Origin: Curvibacter microcysteis
GTDB taxonomy: Bacteria > Pseudomonadota > Gammaproteobacteria > Burkholderiales > Burkholderiaceae_C
Assembly: GCF_028649435.1 (NCBI RefSeq)
Contig: NZ_JAQSIN010000005.1
Length of the DNA stretch: 64,000 bases
Reading direction: 5' to 3' (one strand)
Below the pieces are notes generated by a model. The model did no database searches. It was not told the DNA's origin and was given only the letters and a program-made list of their open reading frames with translations. A program made the position numbers and the translations under genes. Position 1 is the first letter of the stretch. Every line of letters begins with the position of its first letter. Positions 52,585 through 61,573 of this stretch are shown here, in pieces.

Positions 52585-53037
52585 TCAGTAGGGGTTGGCG
52601 AAACCCAGCGAGCCCAGCAGCAGGATTTCCAGCGCTTCCATTTCCAGCGCGTCACGCTGGTTGGTTTCGTGGTCGTAGCCGCAGGCGTGCAGGGTGCCGT
52701 GCACCAGCAGGTGGGCGTAATGGGCTTGCAAGGTCTTGCCTTGTTCTTTGGCTTCGCGCGCGACCACCGGGGCGCACAGCACCAGGTCGGCCAGGATCAC
52801 CGGGTCGTTGGCGTAGTCAAAGGTGAGGACGTTGGTGGCGTAGTCCTTGTTGCGGTAAGCGCGGTTGAGTTGCTGGCCTTCTTCGGTATCGACGATGCGC
52901 ACGGCGATCTCGGCCGATTGCGGCAGCGCGTGGCGGATCCAGCGGGCGACGGCGCTGCGCGGCAGGGCGGCGCGGTGCTCGGCCACATCGGCAAAGCGGG
53001 CAAATTGCAGGGACAGGGAGAGTTCAGGCTGGCTCAT
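52585..53037 (-). CDS. ybeY: Endoribonuclease YbeY (rRNA maturation)
   Basis: YbeY is a zinc-dependent endoribonuclease involved in 16S rRNA 3'-end maturation and ribosome quality control. The 150-residue protein has the conserved His-Gly-Thr-Leu-His-Ala-Cys-Gly-Tyr-Asp-His motif with three metal-binding histidines, and Asn-Val-Leu-Thr-Phe-Asp. The start is set at MSQPELS, since the open frame upstream is low-complexity. It lies 101 bp downstream of phoH on the same strand; phoH-ybeY is a conserved pair across bacteria. Confidence 0.95.
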   Translation of the reverse strand: MSQPELSLSLQFARFADVAEHRAALPRSAVARWIRHALPQSAEIAVRIVDTEEGQQLNRAYRNKDYATNVLTFDYANDPVILADLVLCAPVVAREAKEQGKTLQAHYAHLLVHGTLHACGYDHETNQRDALEMEALEILLLGSLGFANPY

Positions 53038-53138
53038 GGGGCGGCTTCCAGTGGGGGCGGCGTGGGGTGTTTTTTGGGGGGAAGAAGGCACCGACCCGTG
53101 TGCACCGGGTCGGTGGGGCTGAGGCCGGCTGGGCGGCC

Positions 53139-54098
53139 TCAGTCGCTGCTGGCGCGGCGCGCGGCCGGGCGGCCGGCGGCGTCGTAGGCGTCGACGATGC
53201 GGGCCACCAGCGGGTGGCGCACCACGTCGGCGCTGGTGAAGCGGGTCACCGCGATGCCCTTGACGCGCTTGAGTACGCGCTCGGCCTCGATCAGGCCGCT
53301 GGGTGCGCCCTTGGGCAGGTCGATCTGGCTCACGTCGCCCGTCACCACCGCCTTGGCGCCAAAGCCGATGCGGGTGAGGAACATCTTCATCTGCTCGGGC
53401 GTGGTGTTCTGTGCTTCGTCGAGGATGACGAAGGCGTTGTTCAGCGTGCGCCCGCGCATGAAGGCGAGCGGGGCGATTTCCAGGGCGTTGCGCTCAAAGG
53501 CTTTTTGCACCTTGTCGTAACCCATCAACTCGTACAGCGCGTCGTACAGCGGGCGCAGGTAGGGGTCGACCTTCTGGCTCAGGTCGCCGGGCAGGAAGCC
53601 CAGGCGCTCGCCGGCTTCCACCGCCGGGCGGGTCAGCACGATGCGCTGCACCGCGCTGCGCTCCAGCGCATCGACCGCGCAGGCCACGGCCAGGTAGGTC
53701 TTGCCGGTGCCGGCCGGGCCAATGCCGAAGGTGATGTCGTGGGTGGCCACGTTGTCCAGGTAATTGGCCTGGGTGGGTGTGCGGGCGCGCAGGTCGGCGC
53801 GGCGCGTGCTCAGCAGCTGGGCGCCTTCGGGCACCTCGGCCAGGGCGGTGTCGCCGGCCATCATGAGCTGTACGGTCTCGGCCGGGATGGGGCGCTCGGC
53901 GATTTCGTACAAGGCCTGCAGCACCTCCATGGCGCGCTGCGCGCGCGCCTTGGGGCCGTCCACCTTGAATTGCTCATGGCGGTGCGCGATGCTGACCTGC
54001 AGGCCCGCTTCGATGGTGCGAAGGTGCTCGTCCATCGATCCGCACAGGTGACCCAGGCGCAAGTTGTTGTGGGGGGTGAAGGTGTGTCTGACGATCAA
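53139..54098 (-). CDS. phoH: PhoH-family ATPase (YbeZ)
   Basis: This 319-residue PhoH-like ATPase has the Walker A Gly-Pro-Ala-Gly-Thr-Gly-Lys-Thr and Walker B Val-Ile-Leu-Asp-Glu-Ala-Gln-Asn. It is the YbeZ type, which binds YbeY and acts in RNA metabolism. A TTG start is chosen because the protein then begins Met-Ile-Val-Arg-His-Thr-Phe-Thr-Pro, the usual PhoH N-terminus in beta-proteobacteria, and does not overlap ruvA. An upstream in-frame start would overlap the divergent ruvA gene by 35 bp and adds unrelated residues. Confidence 0.93.
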   Translation of the reverse strand: MIVRHTFTPHNNLRLGHLCGSMDEHLRTIEAGLQVSIAHRHEQFKVDGPKARAQRAMEVLQALYEIAERPIPAETVQLMMAGDTALAEVPEGAQLLSTRRADLRARTPTQANYLDNVATHDITFGIGPAGTGKTYLAVACAVDALERSAVQRIVLTRPAVEAGERLGFLPGDLSQKVDPYLRPLYDALYELMGYDKVQKAFERNALEIAPLAFMRGRTLNNAFVILDEAQNTTPEQMKMFLTRIGFGAKAVVTGDVSQIDLPKGAPSGLIEAERVLKRVKGIAVTRFTSADVVRHPLVARIVDAYDAAGRPAARRASSD

Positions 54099-54147
54099 GC
54101 TGATAATTCCGGCCGAAGGGCCCCGAGCCGGGGCCACAAGGACTGCA

Positions 54148-54720
54148 ATGATAGGCAAATTGACCGGAACCCTCGCTGACAAAAACCCGCCCCAGCTTCT
54201 GGTGGACTGCCACGGGGTCGGTTACGAGGTGGATGTGCCCATGAGCACCTTCTACAACCTGCCCGGTTTGGGCGAGAAAGTCTCGCTGCTGACGCACTTC
54301 GTGGTGCGTGAGGACGCGCAAATTCTGTACGGCTTTGGCACCGCGCCCGAGCGCGAGGCGTTTCGCCAGCTGATCAAGATCAGTGGCGTGGGCCCGCGCA
54401 CCGCGCTCAGCGTGCTTTCGGGCATGAGCGTGGGCGAGCTGGCCCAGGCCATCTCGCTGCAGGAGCCGGGCCGCCTGGTCAAGGTGCCGGGCATTGGCAA
54501 AAAGACGGCCGAGCGCCTGCTGCTGGAGCTCAAGGGCAAGCTGGGTGCCGAGCTGGACCTGCGCCAGCCCGCCGCCAACGACGCCCAGGCCGACATCCAG
54601 CAGGCCTTGCTGGCCCTGGGCTACAACGACAAGGAAGCCGCCGCGGCCCTCAAGGCCTTGCCCGCCGAGGTGGGGGTGAGCGAAGGCATCAAGCTGGCGC
54701 TCAAGGCGCTGGCCAAGTAA
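54148..54720 (+). CDS. ruvA: Holliday junction DNA helicase subunit RuvA
   Basis: RuvA binds Holliday junctions and directs the RuvB motor in branch migration during recombination repair. The 190-residue protein has the OB-fold domain I (about 1-62, starting Met-Ile-Gly-Lys-Leu-Thr-Gly), two helix-hairpin-helix motifs (Ile-Ser-Gly-Val-Gly-Pro-Arg-Thr-Ala and Val-Pro-Gly-Ile-Gly-Lys-Lys-Thr-Ala) and a C-terminal RuvB-binding domain. ruvB does not follow directly here; the next gene is convergent. Divergent from phoH, 49 bp apart. Confidence 0.96.
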   Translation: MIGKLTGTLADKNPPQLLVDCHGVGYEVDVPMSTFYNLPGLGEKVSLLTHFVVREDAQILYGFGTAPEREAFRQLIKISGVGPRTALSVLSGMSVGELAQAISLQEPGRLVKVPGIGKKTAERLLLELKGKLGAELDLRQPAANDAQADIQQALLALGYNDKEAAAALKALPAEVGVSEGIKLALKALAK

Positions 54721-54823
54721 GAGTCGCTCACACAAGCCTTTTTCACTGCCTGCGGCGTCGCGCCGCGTCTCAAGCGCCCATCTTCGATGGGCTGGGGCGT
54801 GTCAGCGGTTCGCAGCAAGCGCC

Positions 54824-57100
54824 TCAGGCTTTGGGCCGCAGCGGCAGGCGGCGCAGGCGCTCGCCGGTCAGCGCGAACAGCGCATTGGCCACGGCCGGGG
54901 CGATGGGCGGCGTGCCGGGCTCGCCCACCCCGCCCGGGGGCGCATCGCTGGGCAGGAGCCGGGTGCGGATGACCGGCATGTCGGCCAGGCGCAGTGCGTC
55001 GTAGCTGGGGAAGTTGCTTTGCTCCACGCGGCCGTTCTTCAGTGTGATCTCGCCCATCAGGGCCGCGCTCAGACCGTAGACGATGGCGCTTTGCAGCTGC
55101 GCGTCCACGCTGTCGGGGTTGACCACGGTGCCGCAGTCCAGTGCGCAGGCCACGCGGTGCACCCGCACGCGGCCGCCCTCCAGCGACACCTCGGCCACCT
55201 GGGCGCACAACGCACCAAAGGACTCGTGCAGCGCCAGGCCGCGCGCGCGCCCGGCCGGCGCGGGCTGGCCCCAGTCGCCCAGCTCGGCCGCGGCCTGCAG
55301 CACGGCGCGGTGGCGCGGGTGGCGCTCCAGCAAGGTGAGTCGGTAGGCCAGCGGGTCTTGCCGGGCCGCGTGGGCCAGCTCGTCCAGAAAGCATTCGGTG
55401 AAGAAGGCGTTGTAGCTGTGGCCCACGCTGCGCCAGGAGCCCACCGGCACGGGCGTGGCCACGCGCAGCTGGCGCACCTCCAGGTGGGGGATGGCGTAGG
55501 GCAGGTCGAAGGCCCCCTCGATGTGGTTTTTATCCGGCGAGTCCAGGGCCAGGCGTGGCATCAGGCGGCGCATGGTGTCCAGGCCAATCGAGGGCGCGGC
55601 CACGCGGTGGCGCCAGGCCAGCGGGCGGCCCTGGGCGTCCAGCGTGGCGCTGAAGCGCGACACGGCGGCGGGCCGGTACATATCGTGTTGCAGGTCCTCT
55701 TCGCGCGACCAGGTCAGCTTGACCGGCGCGCCCTCGGTGCGCAGCGCAATCGCCACCGCTTCTTCGACCATGTCGGACTCCAGGCGACGGCCAAAACCGC
55801 CACCCAGAAACGGCACATGGAACGTGACCTGCTCGCTGTCCACGCCCGCCACCTCGGCGGCCTTCATGCGCGCCAGCGAGGGGGCCTGGCTGCCGCACCA
55901 GACCGTGACCCGTCCGCCCTTCACCTGGGCCGTGCAGTTGACGGGCTCCATGGCGGCGTGGGCCAGGAAGGGCACTTCGTACTCGGCCTCGAGGCGGGTC
56001 TTGGCCTGGGCCAGCACCTGCTCCGCATCGCCCTCGTGGCGAAAGCGCGTGCCTTCCTCCTGGTCGAAGGCCTGACGCAGCCGGGCGCTGATGCCCTCCG
56101 ACTGCAGCTGGGCGTTGGGCCCCTCGTCCCACACCGGGGCCAGGCGCAGCAGGCCTTGCTGGGCCAGCCAGCTGTTGCGTGCCACCACCACCACGGCCTG
56201 GGTGCCCAGGGCAAAGGCCTGCAGCACGCCAGGCAGCGCCAGGGCCGGGGCCGGGTCCAGGGTTTTGAGGGCGCCGCCAAACACCGGGCAGTGGGTGATG
56301 GCCGCGTAGACCAGGCCCGGCGGGCGCACGTCCAGGCCAAACACGGCCTGGCCATTGACCTTGGCCGGCACGTCGGTGCGTGGCAGGGGCTGGCCAATCA
56401 GGCGGCGCTCGGCCGCCGGTTTGAGGCGCAACTCGCGCGGTGCGGGCAGCTGGGCGGCGGCTTGCGCCAGCTCGCCCAGGCGCAGTGGGGTGCCGCCCGC
56501 GCGGGCCTGCACCACGCCGTCGCGCAGCGTCAGCTCGCTGACCGGCAGCTTGAGTTGCAGCGCGGCGGCCTGCAGCAGTTGCTGGCGCGCTGCCGCCCCG
56601 GCCAGGCGCAGCGGCTCCCAGGCGTCGCGCAGGCTGGACGAGCCCCCCGTCACCTGCAGCGCCAGCGCATAGCCCGCGTTTTGCAGCGTGGCCCGGGTCA
56701 GGCGCGCCAGCAGGCCTTCGTCGTCAGGCAAAAAGGGCGACACGTTGAGCAGCAGCGCGGTGTTGCTGTAGATGCGGGCGATGGGCGCGGCCTCGACCTG
56801 CACCTGGTCCCAGCGCGCGTCCAGCTCGTCGGCCACCAGCATGGCCAGACCGGTGTGCACGCCCTGGCCCATCTCGGAGCGCGGCACTGCCACGATGACG
56901 CGGTCGTCCGGCGTGATCTTGACCCAGGCGTTCAAGGCCACCTGCTTGCCCGTGGGAGAAAAGTCGCTGCCCTGCCCGATGCGGGTGCTGGGGTTGGTGC
57001 CGCCGCAGCCCACCAGCAGGCCACCACCGGCGGCCGCGCCGGCCAGTAAGAAGCCACGCCGGCTCAACGCGGGCTGGGCGGAGGTCGATGGCGTGTTCAT
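54824..57100 (-). CDS. Molybdopterin-binding subunit of an aldehyde/xanthine oxidoreductase (IorB-like)
   Basis: This 758-residue large subunit of a molybdenum hydroxylase resembles the beta subunit of isoquinoline 1-oxidoreductase. The N-terminus has a Tat signal (Ser-Arg-Arg-Gly-Phe-Leu-Leu-Ala) running into a lipobox-like Leu-Val-Gly-Cys, so the enzyme is probably exported folded and could be lipid-anchored. Typical motifs include Pro-Arg-Ser-Glu-Met-Gly-Gln-Gly-Val-His-Thr-Gly and Gly-Gly-Gly-Phe-Gly-Arg-Arg. It overlaps the [2Fe-2S] subunit by four bases. Aldehydes or N-heteroaromatics are plausible substrates. No cytochrome c partner is seen in the window. The open frame upstream of this ATG belongs to the other subunit's antisense and is not used. 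Confidence 0.9.
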   Translation of the reverse strand: MNTPSTSAQPALSRRGFLLAGAAAGGGLLVGCGGTNPSTRIGQGSDFSPTGKQVALNAWVKITPDDRVIVAVPRSEMGQGVHTGLAMLVADELDARWDQVQVEAAPIARIYSNTALLLNVSPFLPDDEGLLARLTRATLQNAGYALALQVTGGSSSLRDAWEPLRLAGAAARQQLLQAAALQLKLPVSELTLRDGVVQARAGGTPLRLGELAQAAAQLPAPRELRLKPAAERRLIGQPLPRTDVPAKVNGQAVFGLDVRPPGLVYAAITHCPVFGGALKTLDPAPALALPGVLQAFALGTQAVVVVARNSWLAQQGLLRLAPVWDEGPNAQLQSEGISARLRQAFDQEEGTRFRHEGDAEQVLAQAKTRLEAEYEVPFLAHAAMEPVNCTAQVKGGRVTVWCGSQAPSLARMKAAEVAGVDSEQVTFHVPFLGGGFGRRLESDMVEEAVAIALRTEGAPVKLTWSREEDLQHDMYRPAAVSRFSATLDAQGRPLAWRHRVAAPSIGLDTMRRLMPRLALDSPDKNHIEGAFDLPYAIPHLEVRQLRVATPVPVGSWRSVGHSYNAFFTECFLDELAHAARQDPLAYRLTLLERHPRHRAVLQAAAELGDWGQPAPAGRARGLALHESFGALCAQVAEVSLEGGRVRVHRVACALDCGTVVNPDSVDAQLQSAIVYGLSAALMGEITLKNGRVEQSNFPSYDALRLADMPVIRTRLLPSDAPPGGVGEPGTPPIAPAVANALFALTGERLRRLPLRPKA

Positions 57101-57561
57101 GCGCGGCTCCCTTGCAAGGCTTGGGCGGCACTGTGGATGGCCGCGCGGATGCGCTGGTAGGTGCCGCAGCGGCACAGGTTGGTGATGGCCGCGTCGATGT
57201 CGGCATCGCTGGGCCGGGGCTTTTGCCGCAGCAAGGCGGCGGCGGCCAGGATCATGCCGCTTTGGCAGTAGCCGCATTGCGGCGTCTGGTGCTGCACCCA
57301 GGCGGCTTGCAGCGCGGCCACAGTGCGGTCGGGCGCGCCCTCGATGGTGCGGATGGCCTTGCCCGCCAGGCTGCCCACCGGCATCACACAGGATCGCACG
57401 GCCGCGCCGTCGACTTCGACTGTGCAGGCGCCACAGGCGGCGATGCCGCAGCCGAATTTGGTGCCAGTCAGGCCCAGTTCGTCGCGCAAGGCCCACAGCA
57501 AGGGCATTTGCGGGTCGGCGTCCAGGGCATGGCTTTGCCCGTTGATGAGGAGGGGGATCAC
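57097..57561 (-). CDS. [2Fe-2S] subunit of the molybdenum hydroxylase (IorA-like)
   Basis: This 154-residue protein carries the two iron-sulfur clusters that pass electrons from the molybdenum site. The plant-type cluster has Cys-Gly-Ile-Ala-Ala-Cys-Gly-Ala-Cys; the second cluster domain has Cys-Gly-Tyr-Cys-Gln-Ser-Gly and Cys-Arg-Cys-Gly. The start is a GTG with AAGGA at good spacing, giving Met-Ile-Pro-Leu-Leu-Ile-Asn-Gly; the longer frame begins with Arg/His-rich sequence. It has no export signal of its own and probably crosses the membrane bound to the Tat-tagged large subunit. Confidence 0.93.
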   Translation of the reverse strand: MIPLLINGQSHALDADPQMPLLWALRDELGLTGTKFGCGIAACGACTVEVDGAAVRSCVMPVGSLAGKAIRTIEGAPDRTVAALQAAWVQHQTPQCGYCQSGMILAAAALLRQKPRPSDADIDAAITNLCRCGTYQRIRAAIHSAAQALQGSRA

Positions 57562-57730
57562 GAGAGGGTCCTTTCTGCGCTGGCGCCGGGCCCCGCACCT
57601 CCACCGGCGATGGTGGCGGTGCTCGGGCCGGCGCATGAGCGCCGAGTGTGACCGATCCCCGGTGGCGGGGGCTGGCACGCAGGTGACTGGGCCGTCCGGG
57701 CCGCCCCACGCGGTGCTGCCAGGGGCGGGC

Positions 57731-58558
57731 TCAGTCGGGCCGTTCGCCGCGTGCCAGGCGCGCCTCGATCTGGTCGATCACCGGCAGCAGGTCGGCCACG
57801 CTGTCGATCACATAGTGCGCGCCGCCGGCCAGCAGTTCGGCGGTGGCCTGCTCGCGCAGGCCTTGTTGTTCGGCCGCGGGCGTGGCCTGCCACTGGGCCT
57901 GGCTCAGGCCCAGGGTGTTGCCGCTGATGGCCAGGCCGACCACCCAGGCGCCAATGGCGCGGCCTTCCTGCAGGCCAGGCACGGTGTCGTCCACCTTGAC
58001 CACGGCGGCCGGGGGCCAGACCTGCAGGTCGGACAGGGTGCGCACCATCATCAGCGGGCCGGGGCGGGCGCTGGCCAGGTCGCCCGCGCAGACCAGGTTG
58101 TCGGGCACATAGCCCTGGGCGGCGGCCAGGGGCTGGACCACGTCCATGATGGGGCGGTTGTAGCCGGTGGTGGAGCCGATCTTCAGGCCGCGCGCGCGCA
58201 GCGCATCCAGGGTGCTCAGCGCGCCCGGGATCAACTGCGCATGGTCGCGCACGCTGGCCGCGTTCATGGGCGTGAAGACCTCGTACAGCGCGTCGCAGTC
58301 GGCGTTGTCAAAGGGGCGGCCGTGCACGCGCTGCCATTCGGCCGCGATGCGGGGCGCGGTGCCCAGCGCGTGGATGTGGTCCCATTTGGCCAGGCCCATG
58401 GGGACACGGGCTTCGGCCACGCCGATGCGCACGCCGTAGCGCGCAAACAGCTGCACAAAGGCGTCCATGGGGGCCAGGCTGCCAAAGTCGATCACGGTGC
58501 CGGCCCAGTCAAAGACGGCGGCTTGCAAGCGGGTGGGGGTGTTCAGGGCGGGGTGCAT
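57731..58558 (-). CDS. phnX: Phosphonoacetaldehyde hydrolase
   Basis: PhnX cleaves phosphonoacetaldehyde to acetaldehyde and phosphate. The 275-residue haloacid-dehalogenase-fold enzyme has the nucleophile Asp in Val-Phe-Asp-Trp-Ala-Gly-Thr-Val-Ile-Asp and the Schiff-base lysine in Met-Gly-Leu-Ala-Lys-Trp-Asp-His-Ile, both intact. Ser-Thr-Thr-Gly-Tyr is also family-specific. The ATG follows AAGGAA. It lies 13 bp after the FAD oxidoreductase gene and is the last gene of the phosphonate operon, so the substrate is presumably made by that oxidoreductase from an aminoethylphosphonate. Confidence 0.94.
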   Translation of the reverse strand: MHPALNTPTRLQAAVFDWAGTVIDFGSLAPMDAFVQLFARYGVRIGVAEARVPMGLAKWDHIHALGTAPRIAAEWQRVHGRPFDNADCDALYEVFTPMNAASVRDHAQLIPGALSTLDALRARGLKIGSTTGYNRPIMDVVQPLAAAQGYVPDNLVCAGDLASARPGPLMMVRTLSDLQVWPPAAVVKVDDTVPGLQEGRAIGAWVVGLAISGNTLGLSQAQWQATPAAEQQGLREQATAELLAGGAHYVIDSVADLLPVIDQIEARLARGERPD

Positions 58559-58571
58559 GGGGTTCCTTCTC

Positions 58572-59693
58572 TCACCAGGGGGCAAAGACTTCTTCGGCCA
58601 GGCCGAAGGCGGTGCTGGCGCCGGTGCCGCTGGTGACGGTGACCAGGCGGGTCTGGGCGTCGGGGGCCAGCACCACGCAGGGCTCGGTGGCCGAGGACGG
58701 GTAGGTGCCGACCCAGCGTTCGGTCACCTCGGCCTGCGTCAGGTGCAGGGCCGCGCGCAGTTGGCGCAGGATCAGCTGGTCCACCTCTTCGAGCGCAAAC
58801 GGCGGCAGCACCGGGCCGTAGTGGTGTGAGTCGCCCACCACCAGGGTGCCGTCGGCGCTTTGCACCACGATCAGGTGGATGCCGTGCTGCAGGCAGGCGG
58901 CCTCTTCGCGCTGCAGTTGCGCGCGCAGGGGCGCTGCCTCGGGCAGCTCGCAATAGCCTTCATAGCGCACCAGGCTCAGGTCGCCCATCACCGAGCCCTG
59001 CAGCTGGAAGCCCGGCTGCGGACGCACGCGCAGCATTTGCAGCTGGCACAGGCGAATGTCGTGCGGTGTCCACTGCGGCGCGAACAGGCCATGGAGCTCG
59101 GCATTGGTGCAGACCACCACGCGCTCGGCGCGGTACTGGGCGCGCGAGGTCTCGACCACGGGCGTTTGCACCGACTGCACCGTCTCGCCAAAGCGAAACT
59201 GCACGCCCAGGTGCTCGGCCAGCCAGCGCGTGAGCAGGGGGATGGCGCTGCGCGACTCCACGCGCAGTTCGTGCGGGCTGTAGAGCACCGATTGCAGGCC
59301 GTCGGTTTGCAGGGCTGGGTGGCGCTGGGCCGCCTCGGCGGGGCTGAGCAGCGCGCAGTGCTCGCCCATCTCGGTGCGCATGAAGGCTTCCAGCACCGCG
59401 TGCGCGGCCGGCCGTTCGGCGCGCAGCCACAGGCCCTGGTGCAGCACCTCGATGCCGGCCAGTGGGGCCAGTTCGGCCCAGATGTCGCGCGAGCGCCGCG
59501 CCCGCGCCCAGCTGGGCCCGGCCTTTTGCCCGGTGACGGTGACAAAGCCAAAGTTGCGGATCGAGGCGCCGATGCACATCGCATCGCGCTCCACCACCAC
59601 CACGCGCAGGCCGCGCTTGGCCGCCTGGTAGGCGTGGGCCAGGCCGACAATGCCGGCGCCCACCACGAGAAGATCACAGGAGATCGGGGTCAT
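58572..59693 (-). CDS. FAD-dependent amine oxidoreductase of phosphonate loci (TIGR03364 type)
   Basis: This 373-residue FAD enzyme of the DAO/glycine-oxidase fold starts with Val-Val-Gly-Ala-Gly-Ile-Val-Gly-Leu-Ala-His-Ala and Val-Val-Glu-Arg-Asp for FAD binding. The Ile-Arg-Asn-Phe-Gly-Phe and Gly-Thr-Gly-Ala-Ser-Thr-Ala-Phe-Gly motifs match a family found beside phnX. It presumably oxidises 2-aminoethylphosphonate or an N-substituted form to phosphonoacetaldehyde. This replaces the usual PhnW transaminase, which is not in the window. A start five codons upstream is possible. The gap to the transporter gene is 110 bp. Confidence 0.88.
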   Translation of the reverse strand: MTPISCDLLVVGAGIVGLAHAYQAAKRGLRVVVVERDAMCIGASIRNFGFVTVTGQKAGPSWARARRSRDIWAELAPLAGIEVLHQGLWLRAERPAAHAVLEAFMRTEMGEHCALLSPAEAAQRHPALQTDGLQSVLYSPHELRVESRSAIPLLTRWLAEHLGVQFRFGETVQSVQTPVVETSRAQYRAERVVVCTNAELHGLFAPQWTPHDIRLCQLQMLRVRPQPGFQLQGSVMGDLSLVRYEGYCELPEAAPLRAQLQREEAACLQHGIHLIVVQSADGTLVVGDSHHYGPVLPPFALEEVDQLILRQLRAALHLTQAEVTERWVGTYPSSATEPCVVLAPDAQTRLVTVTSGTGASTAFGLAEEVFAPW

Positions 59694-59803
59694 AAACAAA
59701 AGGTCCAACAGCCAAGAAAATCAAAGAAAACCAAGACGCCATGCAGCGGCCCAGCCTGGGCCACCGGGGCGGCGCCAGCGCGGAGCTCATCGGTCGAGAA
59801 AGG

Positions 59804-61573
59804 TCAGCGGCGGCGCCAGCGCTGGGTGCGCGACACCCCCCAGCGCTCCAGCGCGCCCAGCAGGCCGCGCCCCAGGGCTGCGCTGATGAAAATCAGCGTG
59901 GCCATGGCGGCCGCCGGGGCGATGTCGCCCGCGTCGTCCATGGCCAGCACGGCCAGCGAGGCCAGGGTGGTCTCGGGCGAGTAGATGAACACCACGGCCG
60001 ACACGGTGGTCATGGCGCTGACGAAGAAGTAGCCCGCCACCTGCAGCAGGGTCGGCAGGCACACCGGCAGGTGCACTTGCCACAGCGTGCGCCAGAAGGG
60101 CACGCCCAGCGAGGCGGCCACCTGCTCGTACTCGGCGTCCAACTGGCGCAGCGCCGTCAGTTGGGTGATGTGGGCCACCGAATAGCAGTGCGCCACGGTG
60201 CACAAGGTCATCAACGTGAGGCTGCCGTAGAGGCCCTGCAAAGGGTTCCACGCCGCGTTGAAAAACAGGATGTAGCCCAGGCCCAGGGCCAGTCCGGGCA
60301 CCGCCATGGGCAGCGAGGCGATGGCATTGAGCCACTGGCGCGCGGCGGCAAACTGGCGCGGCTTCTCCACCAGGTAGGCGCTGATGAACGTGCACAGGCT
60401 GCCCAGCACGGCGGTGCCGGCGGCCATGCGCAGCGAGTTGCCGTAGCTGGCCCAGCCGCCACCGTCCACCAGGTCGAAGTCATAGTTCTTGAAACTGGGC
60501 ACCAGGTTGTAAGGCCAGAACGTGGCCAGCGAGGCGAACACCGCCACCGCCAGCACGCCCAGCAGGGCCAGCGCGATCAGGCTGCAGTAGGCGAACAGGG
60601 TCCGGTCGAGTGCCGGGCAGGGCTGGGGCTGGAAGGGCACGGCGCGCAGGCCCAGGCTGGCGTTTTGGCGCCGGCGCAGGTGCTGTTCGGCGACAAAGGC
60701 CAGCACCGCTGGCAGCAGCAGGATCAAGGCCACCACCGCGCCCAGGGGCAGGTTTTGCTGGCCGATCACCTGCTTGTAGATGTCGGTGGCCAGCACCTGG
60801 GTGTTGCCGCCAATCACCTTGGGCACGCCAAAGTCAGTGATCACCAGCACGAACACCACGATCCAGGAAATCATCAAGCCATAGCGGCTGGCGGGCAGGG
60901 TGACGCGCCAGAACACGCGCCAGCGGCTGGCGCCCAGGGTGGTGGCGGCCTCGACCAGGCGACCGTCGCTGGTGGCCAGCGCGGTGCTGAGGATCAGCAG
61001 GGCGTGCGGAAAGGTCCACAGCACCGAGCCGGTGACGATGCCAAATGGGCCATAGGCGGGCAGGCCGAGCAGCAGGCCCTTGAGCAGGCCCTGGTTGCCA
61101 AACAGGTAGATCAGGCTGATGGCCATCAGCAGCGACGGCGCCAGCAGCGGGATCAGGGCCACGGCGCGGAACAGCCGCGCGCCACGCAGGCAGCTGTGCG
61201 TCAGCGCGTAGGCGTAGCCGTAGGCCAGAACCACGCACACCGTGGCGCTGGCAGCGGACAGCCACAGGCTGTTGCCCAGCGAACTCAGCACATTCGGGCC
61301 GCGTGCGTAGGCCGCAAAGTGGGCCAGGCCGACAAATTGGCCTGCGCTGTCCCACAGGCTCATGCCCAGCAAGGCCAGCACCGGCAGCGCGATGGTCGCC
61401 GCCAGCACCACCAGGGCCAGGCCCAGCAGGGCGGCCAGCCAGGGGCGCTCGGCCGGGGTGCGCGGGCGGGTGGGTGCTGGGGCGGCTTGCGGCGCCACGG
61501 CGGGAGCGGATGAAGCGGCCAAGGAGGCCGCCGGGGCGGCCCCAGGGGCGACGGGGTTCAGGCGCCAGCTCAT
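59804..61573 (-). CDS. 2-aminoethylphosphonate ABC transporter permease, fused PhnU-PhnV type
   Basis: This 589-residue inner-membrane protein contains two consecutive binding-protein-dependent permease domains (about residues 80-290 and 330-580), each with about six helices. The first has an EAA-type loop with Glu-Ala-Ala-Thr-Thr-Leu-Gly-Ala-Ser; the second has Glu-Gln-Val-Ala-Ala-Ser-Leu-Gly-Val-Pro. The N-terminal ~45 residues are Ala/Pro-rich and cytoplasmic. The fused arrangement is the known PhnU2-type permease of AEP importers. It overlaps the ATPase gene by four bases. The start is the ATG of MSWRLNP. Confidence 0.9.
   Translation of the reverse strand: MSWRLNPVAPGAAPAASLAASSAPAVAPQAAPAPTRPRTPAERPWLAALLGLALVVLAATIALPVLALLGMSLWDSAGQFVGLAHFAAYARGPNVLSSLGNSLWLSAASATVCVVLAYGYAYALTHSCLRGARLFRAVALIPLLAPSLLMAISLIYLFGNQGLLKGLLLGLPAYGPFGIVTGSVLWTFPHALLILSTALATSDGRLVEAATTLGASRWRVFWRVTLPASRYGLMISWIVVFVLVITDFGVPKVIGGNTQVLATDIYKQVIGQQNLPLGAVVALILLLPAVLAFVAEQHLRRRQNASLGLRAVPFQPQPCPALDRTLFAYCSLIALALLGVLAVAVFASLATFWPYNLVPSFKNYDFDLVDGGGWASYGNSLRMAAGTAVLGSLCTFISAYLVEKPRQFAAARQWLNAIASLPMAVPGLALGLGYILFFNAAWNPLQGLYGSLTLMTLCTVAHCYSVAHITQLTALRQLDAEYEQVAASLGVPFWRTLWQVHLPVCLPTLLQVAGYFFVSAMTTVSAVVFIYSPETTLASLAVLAMDDAGDIAPAAAMATLIFISAALGRGLLGALERWGVSRTQRWRRR

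Noticed and set aside
54099..54182. Upstream start of phoH
   Set aside because: It would overlap the start of divergent ruvA and adds residues with no family similarity; the TTG at 54098 gives the usual N-terminus.
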